Shown here: positions 7,519-15,814 of the stretch, piece by piece
How positions within the stretch are numbered: the stretch's first letter is position 1
Layout of the letters: the number at the start of each line of letters is the position of its first letter
Source: Pacificoceanicola sp048553275
Lineage (GTDB): Bacteria; Pseudomonadota; Alphaproteobacteria; Rhodobacterales; Rhodobacteraceae
DNA length: 64,000 nt
Direction: 5' to 3'
Assembly: GCF_048553275.1 (NCBI RefSeq)
Contig: NZ_JBLZMW010000019.1
Coordinates: 1-64,000 of the forward strand
Position numbers and translations under genes: made by a program
The notes under the pieces: generated by a model
The model's database searches: none
The model's input: only the letters and a program-made list of their open reading frames with translations
What the model was told of the DNA's origin: nothing

Positions 7519-8718
7519 TTGGAGAACGAGACGTCGACGCAAGCGGTTGAAAATACGCTTGAAGTTTTGTCAAAGGGATCAAATCAGAGCGGTATGCGTG
7601 CGCATAACGAACGGTTGGTCCTGACGATTCTGCGCCGCCATGGCCCGATGGCCAAGGCAGAAATTGCGCGGGCGACAGGCCTTTCTGCCCAGACGGTCTC
7701 CGTGATGATGCGGCGGCTGGAGGAGGAGGGCTTTCTACGCCGGGGCGAGCCGCAACGCGGCAAGGTCGGTCAGCCGTCGGTGCCGATGCGCCTTGCTGGA
7801 TCGGGGGCCTATTTCGGCGGTCTCAAGATCGGGCGCCGAAGTGCGGATCTCGTGCTGACCGATTTTCTCGGCCGCATCCTGTCGCGCGCGCGGATAACCT
7901 ATGATTTCCCGCGCCCCGAGGCGACGGTGCGCTTTGCCCGTGACAGTTTCGAGCAATTCACCGCACAGCTGAGCCCGGAGCAGGCGTCGCGCATTGCCGG
8001 GCTTGGGGTTGCGATGCCGTTCCGGCTTTGGGACTGGGCGGTGCCGCTGGGGCTCAAGCCGGAAGAAATGGAGGGTTGGCGCAAATTCGACATCGCACAG
8101 GAACTGCACAATGATCTGGGCTTGCCGGTCTTCATGCAGAACGATGCCTCCTCGGCCTGCGGGGCGGAGCTCGTCTTTGGTGCGGATGACCGGGCGAGTG
8201 ATTTCCTTTACTTCTATCTCGGTTACTTCGCTGGCGGTGGCGTGGTGCTGAACAATCAACTCTACACCGGGCGCAGCGGCAATGCCGGGGCGCTTGGCTC
8301 GATGCCGGTGCCGGATGGCAAAGGCGGGCAGGTGCAGCTGATCGACCGCGCCTCCCTGTGCGTTCTGGAGCGCGCGATGCGCGCGGCGGGCTATGCTACG
8401 GACAGCCTCTGGGAGCCGCCCGCCGCCTGGCAGGTGCCTGATGACATCCTTACGACCTGGATTGCGGAGGCGGGGCGCGGGTTGGCCCATGCGATTGTCT
8501 CGGCGGTTTGTGTTCTGGACCTGCCGGAAGTGATGATCGACGGCTGGCTGCCGCCGCAGGTGCGCGCGGCGCTTGTCGAGGCGACCAATGCCGAGCTTGA
8601 TCGTATGGACCTGTCCGGGGTGCAAAGGCCGCTGGTCCGGCCTGGGCACGTGGGGCATGACGCGCGGGTGATGGGCGCGGTCAGCCTGCCGTTGTCGCAT
8701 CGTTTCCTGATCGAATAG
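7519..8718 (+). CDS. frcR: ROK-family transcriptional regulator (FrcR-like)
   Basis: This is a sugar-responsive repressor of 399 residues. TTG at 7519 is chosen because GGGAGG lies at 7506-7511; the in-frame ATG at 7456 lies inside the operator palindrome. Domains are an N-terminal winged helix-turn-helix (KAEIARATGLSAQTVSVMMR, about residues 55-75), then a ROK sugar-kinase-like fold. The family's GxxGExGH motif is altered (GNAGALGSMPV) and the usual CxCGxxGC zinc motif is missing, so catalytic activity is not expected and inducer binding may differ. It is divergent from frcB, as frcR is in Sinorhizobium, which supports control of fructose uptake. Confidence 0.82.
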   Translation: MENETSTQAVENTLEVLSKGSNQSGMRAHNERLVLTILRRHGPMAKAEIARATGLSAQTVSVMMRRLEEEGFLRRGEPQRGKVGQPSVPMRLAGSGAYFGGLKIGRRSADLVLTDFLGRILSRARITYDFPRPEATVRFARDSFEQFTAQLSPEQASRIAGLGVAMPFRLWDWAVPLGLKPEEMEGWRKFDIAQELHNDLGLPVFMQNDASSACGAELVFGADDRASDFLYFYLGYFAGGGVVLNNQLYTGRSGNAGALGSMPVPDGKGGQVQLIDRASLCVLERAMRAAGYATDSLWEPPAAWQVPDDILTTWIAEAGRGLAHAIVSAVCVLDLPEVMIDGWLPPQVRAALVEATNAELDRMDLSGVQRPLVRPGHVGHDARVMGAVSLPLSHRFLIE

Positions 8719-8762
8719 GGTTTCCGCGCCGCCGCTGCCGGACCGGGAAAAGACAATTCTCC

Positions 8763-8791
8763 TTGACATCATTGCAAGTGCAACGTTTATT
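8763..8791 (+). promoter_or_regulatory. hmgA promoter with internal operator
   Basis: A TTGACA -35 (8763-8768), a 17-base spacer and a TTTATT -10-like hexamer (8786-8791) precede hmgA. An inverted repeat TTGCA-AG-TGCAA (8772-8783) sits in the spacer, so a bound regulator would block RNA polymerase. MarR- or IclR-type regulators of hmg genes would suit such a site, but no regulator gene is adjacent. Confidence 0.65.
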
Positions 8792-8848
8792 CGGCCCGAG
8801 GAATTGCAGCGGGTTTCGGCCCGTTTCAGGCTGGTGAGGAGAGATCGC

Positions 8849-10201
8849 ATGACCCGTTTCGCGCTGCCGCAAGGCATGGTGCGTGCGCCGCAAGCTGTCG
8901 GGGCACATGAGGGCTATATGCCCGGATTTGCTAATGATTTCGAAACCGAGGCACTGCCGGACGCGTTGCCCCAAGGGATGAACTCGCCGCAAAAGTGCAA
9001 CTATGGCCTCTATGGCGAGCAACTGTCCGGAACCGCGTTCACCGCCAATCCCCCAGAGCGCACCTGGACGTATCGCATCCGCCCATCGGTCAAGCATTCG
9101 ACACGTTACACGAAAATTGTTCTGCCCTATTGGAAGAGTGCGCCCAATGTCGATCCGGACGCGATCAGCCTTGGGCAGTATCGCTGGGATCCGATCGAGA
9201 CGGCTGGAGAGAGCACCTGGTTGACTGGCATGCGCACCATGACCACGGCGGGGGATGTGAATACGCAGGTCGGCATGGCGAGCCATGTCTACCTGGTGAC
9301 CCAGTCCATGGTGGACAGTTATTTTTTTAGCGCTGACAGTGAGTTGCTGGTCGTTCCGCAAGAGGGTCGCCTGCGGTTCTGTACCGAACTCGGCATCATC
9401 GACCTGGAGCCAAAGGAGATCGCCATCCTGCCGCGCGGGCTGGTTTATCGGGTGGAGGTTCTGGAGGGGCCGTGTCGCGGGTTCGTCTGCGAGAACTATG
9501 GCCAGAAATTCGAGTTGCCGGGACGCGGACCGATTGGGGCGAATTGCATGGCCAACCCGCGTGACTTCAAGGCGCCGGTCGCGGCCTTCGAGGATCGCGA
9601 GGTGGCGTCAACCCTCACGGTGAAATGGTGCGGGCAGTTTCACGAAACCAGGATTGGGCAGTCGCCGCTCGACGTGGTCGCCTGGCATGGCAACTACGCC
9701 CCCTACAAGTATGATTTGCGGACATATTGTCCGGTGGGGGCCGTGCTGTTCGATCATCCGGACCCGTCGATCTTTACCGTTCTGACCGCGCCCTCCGGCG
9801 TGCCGGGGACTGCGAATATCGACTTCGTTCTGTTCCGGGAGCGGTGGATGGTGGCGGAGAACACGTTCCGCCCGCCATGGTATCACAAGAACATCATGTC
9901 CGAGCTGATGGGTAACATCTATGGCCAGTACGATGCAAAGCCGAAGGGGTTCATTCCCGGCGGTATGAGCCTGCACAACATGATGTTGCCGCACGGACCC
10001 GATCGGAACGCTTTCGAAGGGGCCTCGAACGCGAATTTGACAGCGGAGAAGCTGGACAACACGATGTCCTTCATGTTCGAGACGAGGTTCCCGCAGCATC
10101 TTACTGAATTTGCTGCGAAAGAAGCGCCTTTGCAGGATGACTACATCGATTGTTGGGAGAGCCTCGAAAAGAAGTTCGACGGCACACCGGGCAAGAAATA
10201 A
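8849..10201 (+). CDS. hmgA: Homogentisate 1,2-dioxygenase
   Basis: This Fe(II) enzyme opens homogentisate to maleylacetoacetate. It has 450 residues, the usual length. ATG at 8849 follows GAGGAGAG. Recognisable segments are YMPGFANDFETEALPDALP at the N-terminus, LYGEQLSGTAFT, and the catalytic region with PPWYHKNIMSELMGNIYG (iron-ligand His and Glu) and GGMSLHNMMLPHGPD (ligand His residues). It is the first gene of the aromatic-acid operon, 16 bp before fahA. The operator-bearing promoter at 8763-8791 probably controls it. Confidence 0.96.
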   Translation: MTRFALPQGMVRAPQAVGAHEGYMPGFANDFETEALPDALPQGMNSPQKCNYGLYGEQLSGTAFTANPPERTWTYRIRPSVKHSTRYTKIVLPYWKSAPNVDPDAISLGQYRWDPIETAGESTWLTGMRTMTTAGDVNTQVGMASHVYLVTQSMVDSYFFSADSELLVVPQEGRLRFCTELGIIDLEPKEIAILPRGLVYRVEVLEGPCRGFVCENYGQKFELPGRGPIGANCMANPRDFKAPVAAFEDREVASTLTVKWCGQFHETRIGQSPLDVVAWHGNYAPYKYDLRTYCPVGAVLFDHPDPSIFTVLTAPSGVPGTANIDFVLFRERWMVAENTFRPPWYHKNIMSELMGNIYGQYDAKPKGFIPGGMSLHNMMLPHGPDRNAFEGASNANLTAEKLDNTMSFMFETRFPQHLTEFAAKEAPLQDDYIDCWESLEKKFDGTPGKK

Positions 10202-10217
10202 CCGCAGGAGACACTCC

Positions 10218-11480
10218 ATGCCGCTCATGCGCAGCTGGGTTGAGACCGCCAATTCGTCGGACACGGATTTTCCTTTGAATAATCTGCCTTACGGCTCGTT
10301 CCTTACGGAAGACGGGGAGCAGCGATGCGGCGTCGCCATTGGTGACATGATCCTCGACGTGACCGAGATGGAGGCCGATGGCCTGCTTGTCGTCGCGCCG
10401 GATGAGGACGAAGTGCTGTTTTTCGGGGATTGGACGGAATTCATGGCGCTTGGCCCGGCCGTTTGGGAGAGTTTCCGCGCAGAGCTTACAGAGCTGTTGT
10501 CAGAAGGGAACGGCGCGGCGGAGGAGCTTGTGCCCTATATGGTGCCACAGGTCGGCACGCGGATGTTGATGCCGTTTTCGGTTGCGGAATACACCGATTT
10601 CTACGCCAGCAAACATCACGCCAGCAACGTAGGAACCATGTTCCGCGGACCGGAAAATGCCTTGCCGCCCAATTGGTTGTCGATGCCGATCGGGTATAAT
10701 GGCCGGGCGTCCTCGGTTGTGGTTTCGGGGACTGACATCCGGCGGCCCTGGGGGCAGCTCAAGGCGCCGGACGCGGACCTGCCGCGCTTTGCGCCCTGCG
10801 ACCGGTTTGATTTCGAGCTGGAGCTTGGCGCTATCGTGGGTCAGCCGTCGGATGGCCCGGTGAGTGTCGCGCAGGCGGATGCGATGATATTCGGCTATGT
10901 CCTGCTAAATGACTGGTCTGCAAGAGATATTCAAGCCTGGGAGTATCAGCCGCTGGGACCGTTTCAATCGAAGGCGACCGCGACGGGGATCAGCCCTTGG
11001 ATCGTTCCAAAGGCCGCGCTGGAGCCGTTCCGATGCGACACCCCGGAGCGGGAGCGGCCCTTGCTGGACCATCTCAAAGCGCCGCGGCCGATGCTCTATG
11101 ACATTGACCTCGATGTTGGGCTGGCGCCAGACGGACGTGAGGAAACGATCATAACCCGCACAAATTACAAGGAAATGTACTACTCCTCAGCGCAGCAGTT
11201 GGCGCATCACACCACCTCCGGGTGCCCGATGCGCGTGGGTGATCTGCTCGGGTCCGGAACAATTTCCGGGCCGGAAAAACACCAGCGTGGCGCGCTGCTG
11301 GAGCTGAGCTGGAGTGGGAAAGAGCCGATCACCCTCGACACGGGTGAGACGCGTTCGTTTCTGAAAGATGGCGACACCGTAACGTTGCGCGGTGCGGCGC
11401 GGGGTGATGGCTATCAAGTGGGCTTCGGAGCGTGTAGCGGCACGGTGTTGCCCGCGCTCGATGATCCTTACGCGAACTGA
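10218..11480 (+). CDS. fahA: Fumarylacetoacetase
   Basis: This enzyme hydrolyses fumarylacetoacetate to fumarate and acetoacetate, the last step of the homogentisate pathway. It has 420 residues. ATG at 10218 follows CAGGAG; the frame open to 10110 overlaps hmgA and is not used. Hallmarks are an N-terminal SH3-like region (NLPYGSF near residue 22), then YTDFYASKHHASNVGTMFRG near 130 with the catalytic His, DFELELGAIVG near 200 with metal ligands, and LNDWSARDIQAWEYQPLGPF near 235. It directly follows hmgA. The isomerase normally acting between HmgA and FahA (maleylacetoacetate isomerase) is not in this cluster. Confidence 0.96.
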   Translation: MPLMRSWVETANSSDTDFPLNNLPYGSFLTEDGEQRCGVAIGDMILDVTEMEADGLLVVAPDEDEVLFFGDWTEFMALGPAVWESFRAELTELLSEGNGAAEELVPYMVPQVGTRMLMPFSVAEYTDFYASKHHASNVGTMFRGPENALPPNWLSMPIGYNGRASSVVVSGTDIRRPWGQLKAPDADLPRFAPCDRFDFELELGAIVGQPSDGPVSVAQADAMIFGYVLLNDWSARDIQAWEYQPLGPFQSKATATGISPWIVPKAALEPFRCDTPERERPLLDHLKAPRPMLYDIDLDVGLAPDGREETIITRTNYKEMYYSSAQQLAHHTTSGCPMRVGDLLGSGTISGPEKHQRGALLELSWSGKEPITLDTGETRSFLKDGDTVTLRGAARGDGYQVGFGACSGTVLPALDDPYAN

Positions 11481-11535
11481 TGAATGAAAGTGAAACGCAC
11501 CGTGCGAACCGGGGCGATGACAGGAAGGAAACGCA

Positions 11536-12486
11536 ATGAGCAAGGCATTTGCCTCCGCAGGCGACATGGCGGAAAAAACCATAAGTTTCAGTGAGGTCGG
11601 AGATGGTCTTTATGCGTTCACCGCAGAGGGTGACCCGAATACGGGGGTGATTGTCGGCGACGAGAGCGTGATGATCGTGGAGGCGCAGGCCACTCCGCGT
11701 CTGGCGCGCAAGGTGATCGACTGCGTGCGCAGCGTGACGGACAAGCCGATCAGCCACCTTGTCCTGACGCACTATCACGCCGTGCGCGTTCTGGGCGCGA
11801 GTGCCTATGGCGCGAAGGAAATCATCATGTCCGACACCGCCCGTGCCATGGTGGCCGAGCGTGGGCAGGAAGATTGGGACAGCGAGTTCGACCGCTTTCC
11901 GCGGCTGTTCCAGGGACATGAAGAAATCCCCGGACTGACCTGGCCTACAACGACTTTTTCGGATTCCATGACCGTTTATCTCGGCAATCGCCGGGTGGAT
12001 ATCATGCATCTTGGCCGGGCGCATACTGCAGGCGACGCGGTGGTTTGGGTGCCGGATCAGGAGGTCATGTTTACCGGCGATATCGTTGAATATCACAGCG
12101 CTTGTTACTGCGGTGACGGCCATTTCGCCGACTGGGAAGACACGCTTGCCAATATCGCGGCGTTCGAGCCGAAGAGCATTGCGCCCGGCCGGGGTGATGC
12201 GCTTGTTGGTGAAGACATGGTTGCGCAAGCCATTGCGAATACGGCGGATTTCGTCAATTCCACCTACAAGCCGATTGCCCGCGTCGTGGCGCGGGGCGGC
12301 AGCCTGAAGGAGGCTTGGGAGGCCTGCCGGGCGGAATGTGATCCGAAATTCAAGGAGTATGCCATCTACGAGCATTGCCTGCCGTTCAACGTCGCGCGGG
12401 CCTATGACGAAGCGCGGGGCATCGAGACGCCGCGGATCTGGACGGCGCAGCGGGACAAGGAAATGTGGGCCAGCTTGCAAGGTTGA
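11536..12486 (+). CDS. Metallo-beta-lactamase-fold protein with altered metal motif
   Basis: This is a 316-residue MBL-fold hydrolase. ATG at 11536 has AGGAAGGA upstream. The first metal motif, normally HxHxDH, reads HYHAVR near residue 79: the two zinc-1 histidines remain, while the Asp-His pair of the second site is replaced by Val-Arg. Later ligands are present (LGRAHTAGD, MFTGDIVEYHS). A one-metal or non-hydrolytic role is therefore possible. It lies 55 bp after fahA and 304 bp before the flavin monooxygenase gene, inside the aromatic catabolism cluster. It could act on a pathway thioester or glutathione adduct; that is speculation. Confidence 0.85.
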   Translation: MSKAFASAGDMAEKTISFSEVGDGLYAFTAEGDPNTGVIVGDESVMIVEAQATPRLARKVIDCVRSVTDKPISHLVLTHYHAVRVLGASAYGAKEIIMSDTARAMVAERGQEDWDSEFDRFPRLFQGHEEIPGLTWPTTTFSDSMTVYLGNRRVDIMHLGRAHTAGDAVVWVPDQEVMFTGDIVEYHSACYCGDGHFADWEDTLANIAAFEPKSIAPGRGDALVGEDMVAQAIANTADFVNSTYKPIARVVARGGSLKEAWEACRAECDPKFKEYAIYEHCLPFNVARAYDEARGIETPRIWTAQRDKEMWASLQG

Positions 12487-12790
12487 TACAGCGCGCGGTG
12501 GGGTTAACGCACCGCGCGGCACTAGATCCTGTGGCGCGGCGGTTTGCGCATACAAGGGCAAACCGCGATCAGGCCGGCGGGGACAGGGTGCGGAGCGGAG
12601 TTTGGTACGATTCTCGCCGAGTTTGGTACAAAACCCGTTTTCATCCCGTCTCCGGGCGGCTCTCATTTGGACGATCTGCGAAAAACACGGGGTTTTTTGG
12701 TTAATGGCGGGGTGACGCGGTGTCATCGCGCCGTGAGCGGAGGAGCGGGCGCGGCGCTGGAGGGCGCGGCCCGGTTTGGGAGGCAAGGCG
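12487..12790 (+). promoter_or_regulatory. Intergenic region with paired direct repeats
   Basis: This 304-bp gap holds two 11-bp direct repeats, GAGTTTGGTAC at 12598-12608 and 12619-12629. They are spaced 21 bp start to start (two helical turns), 162 bp before the monooxygenase gene. Such spacing suits tandem activator binding, for example an IclR- or AraC-type regulator. No gene is seen here. Confidence 0.5.
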
Positions 12791-14410
12791 ATGATTCACG
12801 ACCGATACCAATTGGCGTTCCGGCTTTATCCGTATGAGCGGTCCGCCGACCAGGACGCCGCGCAGCCGGTGCGCCATCCGGTGGTGATCATGGGCGGCGG
12901 TCCGGTTGGCATCGCCGCCGCGCTCGACCTTGGCTTGCAGGGCATTCCGGTTGTGGTGCTCGACGATCACGAGGGCATCGGGCAGGGCAGCCGCGCGATC
13001 TGTTTCGCGAAACGCTCTCTGGAGATCGCGGATCGCTATGGCGCGGCGGCGCCGATGGTCGAGAAGGGCGTGGTCTGGAGCCTTGGCAAGGTGTTCCACG
13101 ATGACCGCAAGGTCTATGACTTCAACCTGCTGCCGGAGGCGGGCCACAAGTTTCCGGCCTTCATCAATCTGCAACAGCCCTATTTCGAGCGGTTCCTGGT
13201 GGAGCGTGTGCGGGCGGCGCAGGCGGATGGCGCGCCGATCGAGATCCGGGGCCGCAACCGGGTGGACGGCGTCGAGGTCACGGATGCCGGGGCGCGGCTG
13301 GAGATCAGCACACCGGAGGGGCCCTATGCGATCGAAGCCGATTGGCTGATCGGCTGTGACGGGGCGGGCAGCCCCTTGCGCGGGATGATGGGTCTGGATT
13401 TCGAAGGCCGGGTCTTCGAGGACAGCTTTCTGATCGCCGACATTCGCATGACCAATGACGATTTCCCGACGGAGCGCTGGTTCTGGTTCGAGCCGCATTT
13501 CAAATCCGGGGCGTCGACGCTGCTGCACCGGCAGCCGGATGGCATTTGGCGGGTGGATTTCCAGATCGGCTGGGACGTGGATCGCAAGGAAGAGCTGAAG
13601 GAAGAGAATGTGCGCGCGCGGCTCGATGCGATGCTCGGCGATGTGGATTATGAGATCGTCTGGACATCGATCTACACGTTCCAGTGCCGCCGGATGCAGA
13701 AGTTCCGCCATGGCCGGGTGCTGTTCGCCGGGGATTCGGCGCATCAGGTCTCGCCCTTCGGGGCACGGGGCGCGAATTCGGGGATGCAGGACGTCGACAA
13801 CCTGGGCTGGAAGCTGGGGATGGTGATCCGGGGCGAGGCGCCGGAGCGGCTGCTGGACAGCTATCACGAAGAGCGGGCGTATGGTGCGGATGAGAATATC
13901 CTGAACTCCACGCGCGCCACCGATTTCATCACGCCGAAGTCGACGGTCAGCCATGTGTTTCGCAATGCGGTTCTGGACCTGGCGGAGCATCACGCCTTTG
14001 CGCGGCCTTTGGTGAACAGCGGTCGGCTGTCGGTGCCTTGCGTCTATGACGGGCTGTCCCTGACCGGGGCGGATGCGCTGCATGCGGGGCCCGGGCGGAG
14101 CCGTCCGGGCGCGCCCTGTCCCGATGCGCCGCTTGGCGCGGGGTTCTTGCTGGAGCAACTCGGCGGAGGCTTTGTGTTGCTCGGGCTGGGCGTTTCGGTG
14201 CCGTCGGCGTTGGATGTCGGCGGTGTTGCGGTGGCAGGGCTGTGTGTGGAGGCGGAGACCTCCGCCGCCCTGGCGGAGCGATACCTGGGGGTGGAGCCTT
14301 CGGCGGTCTATCTGATCCGGCCGGATCAGCATGTGGTGGCCCGCTGGCCGGGCTTTGATGACGATGCGGTGCGGGCGGCGGTGCGGCTGGCCTGCGGATG
14401 GGAGGAGTAG
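12791..14410 (+). CDS. mhaA: FAD-dependent aromatic monooxygenase (MhaA-like, 3-hydroxyphenylacetate 6-hydroxylase large component)
   Basis: This is a class A flavoprotein hydroxylase of 539 residues. ATG at 12791 follows GGGAGG. It has the FAD motif GGGPVGIAAALDLGLQG near residue 37, a DG motif in IGCDGAGSPLRGMMG near 190, and GD in GRVLFAGDSAHQVSPFGARG near 310, where the second FAD-binding GD lies. These are PF01494 features. The downstream 66-residue DUF2783 protein and the hmgA-fahA neighbours recall the two-component MhaAB hydroxylase of Pseudomonas putida, which turns 3-hydroxyphenylacetate into homogentisate. That assignment is by context and recalled literature. A 3-(3-hydroxyphenyl)propionate-type hydroxylase is the alternative. 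Confidence 0.75.
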   Translation: MIHDRYQLAFRLYPYERSADQDAAQPVRHPVVIMGGGPVGIAAALDLGLQGIPVVVLDDHEGIGQGSRAICFAKRSLEIADRYGAAAPMVEKGVVWSLGKVFHDDRKVYDFNLLPEAGHKFPAFINLQQPYFERFLVERVRAAQADGAPIEIRGRNRVDGVEVTDAGARLEISTPEGPYAIEADWLIGCDGAGSPLRGMMGLDFEGRVFEDSFLIADIRMTNDDFPTERWFWFEPHFKSGASTLLHRQPDGIWRVDFQIGWDVDRKEELKEENVRARLDAMLGDVDYEIVWTSIYTFQCRRMQKFRHGRVLFAGDSAHQVSPFGARGANSGMQDVDNLGWKLGMVIRGEAPERLLDSYHEERAYGADENILNSTRATDFITPKSTVSHVFRNAVLDLAEHHAFARPLVNSGRLSVPCVYDGLSLTGADALHAGPGRSRPGAPCPDAPLGAGFLLEQLGGGFVLLGLGVSVPSALDVGGVAVAGLCVEAETSAALAERYLGVEPSAVYLIRPDQHVVARWPGFDDDAVRAAVRLACGWEE

Positions 14411-14412
14411 GC

Positions 14413-14613
14413 ATGGCGGATCTGGTGCTGGAGCCGAATATTGCCGACCCGGATGGGTTCTATGCGGAGCTGATCGCGGTGCATGACGGGCTGGACGATG
14501 CGGCGAGCGCGGCGCTCAATGCGCGGCTGATCCTGCTTCTGGCGAACCACGTTGGGGACCGGGTGGTCCTGCGGGCGGCGCTTGATGAGGCGCGCCGCTG
14601 CGCATCCGGCTGA
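14413..14613 (+). CDS. mhaB: DUF2783 small protein (MhaB-like coupling protein)
   Basis: This acidic protein of 66 residues starts two bases after the flavin hydroxylase stop (ATG 14413; GGAGGAG upstream inside the hydroxylase end). The sequence contains DPDGFYAELIAVHDGLDD and ARLILLLANHVGDRVVL, typical of DUF2783 proteins, which are usually next to flavin hydroxylases. In P. putida a protein of about this size (MhaB) is the coupling component of 3-hydroxyphenylacetate hydroxylase. The same role is proposed here from position and size. Confidence 0.7.
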   Translation: MADLVLEPNIADPDGFYAELIAVHDGLDDAASAALNARLILLLANHVGDRVVLRAALDEARRCASG

Positions 14614-14678
14614 GGCTTTGCGGGTCTCGCCTTGCCGCGATCAGCGATTTGGTCAAGCGGCCGCGCCGTGGCCGCGCC

Positions 14679-15710
14679 TCAGGACAAGGCGGCGATCATG
14701 CGCGGAAAGACGTCCCGCGCGGCGGATTTGCCCATGAACATGTCGAGGTGGCTATAGCCGGGCAGGATCTGCAGGCCGTGTTTGCCGGGGGCGTGGCGGT
14801 CGAACCAGGCAAAGCTGGCCGCCTGGCTTTCGGGGAGGAAGCACTTGTTCTCGCGTCCGGCGAAGAAGGTCCAGCGCGCGTCGGTTTGCGGCGGCTGGGC
14901 GGTGAAGTCCCGAGGCAGCGTGCCATGGGTTTGCAGGCTGACGAGGTGCCCCGCCGCCTCGCAGGCGCGGATATGGCGAAAGAAGCTGAGTGGCACATGG
15001 CCGAATTCGGCCTGGATGAACCGCGCGTGCGTCTCCTCGTTCAGGTTGTCATGTTCCCAGAGCGCGGGCGCCCCGGCGCCGTAGGTGAAGCTGACCAGCC
15101 TGCAGGCGGTATTGTCGCATTCGCGGTGCGTGGCCCGGGTCAGCAAAGCCAGCAGGCGGGGCAGGCCGCGCGGCGTCTCATCGCCCCAACCGGGGTTCAT
15201 CGACCGCATCAGCCGGGACAGAAGCGGCACCGCGAGGCGCAGTTTCAGCCGCGACAAGGGCGGCACGATCGGATGCAGCGAAACGGCGTTGGAGACGATG
15301 GTGTCGACCTGCGGCACCAGCCCGGCAAGCGCGGACATGGTGAAGGAGGTGCTGCCCTGGCAATGGATGATCGCCTTGATCGTCTCGGCGCCGGTCTCGC
15401 GCAGGACGGTCTGGACGGCGGCGGGGTGATCGTAGACGGCGGCCTGATCCAGCGTCCAGTCGCAGAGCGGGAAGTCGATGCTGGCGCGCCAGTTCTCCAG
15501 CCAGACATCGAAACCGGCGGCCAGCAGCGCATCGATGATCGTGGTTTCGACCGGGGCATTGAAGATATTGCCGCGCACACCGGCGCCATGGACCAGCAGC
15601 ACGGGCGATCGCGTCGGGGGCGTGGGGCCGCGCAGGTTCGTGACGCTGAGCGTGAGGCCATCGGCGGTGCGGAAGGGAATGGTGCGGGTGTCGTAGTGGC
15701 TGGAATTCAT
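14679..15710 (-). CDS. Alpha/beta hydrolase, cholesterol-oxidase-associated type
   Basis: This is a 343-residue alpha/beta hydrolase. ATG is at 15710-15708. Features are SPVLLVHGAGVRGNIF (oxyanion loop, about residues 35-50), a nucleophile elbow reading IIHCQGSTSF near 115, where Cys rather than Ser occupies the nucleophile position as in dienelactone hydrolases, and a late PGYSHLDMFMG with the catalytic His. Similar domains are, from memory, fused to or encoded beside large GMC cholesterol-oxidase-like proteins. Here it is divergent from a metallophosphoesterase and GMC oxidoreductase pair. A role in processing a lipid or sterol-like oxidation product is inferred, not shown. Confidence 0.75.
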   Translation of the reverse strand: MNSSHYDTRTIPFRTADGLTLSVTNLRGPTPPTRSPVLLVHGAGVRGNIFNAPVETTIIDALLAAGFDVWLENWRASIDFPLCDWTLDQAAVYDHPAAVQTVLRETGAETIKAIIHCQGSTSFTMSALAGLVPQVDTIVSNAVSLHPIVPPLSRLKLRLAVPLLSRLMRSMNPGWGDETPRGLPRLLALLTRATHRECDNTACRLVSFTYGAGAPALWEHDNLNEETHARFIQAEFGHVPLSFFRHIRACEAAGHLVSLQTHGTLPRDFTAQPPQTDARWTFFAGRENKCFLPESQAASFAWFDRHAPGKHGLQILPGYSHLDMFMGKSAARDVFPRMIAALS

Positions 15711-15814
15711 GAGGGGCCTGTTGAATGACGGGAAAGAGACCGCGAAGGGTTGAAAGACTGTGTTGAGTTCGCCTTAAAGTAACCGTGTTGTTCCCAAAGT
15801 CATAGTGATCCGCC

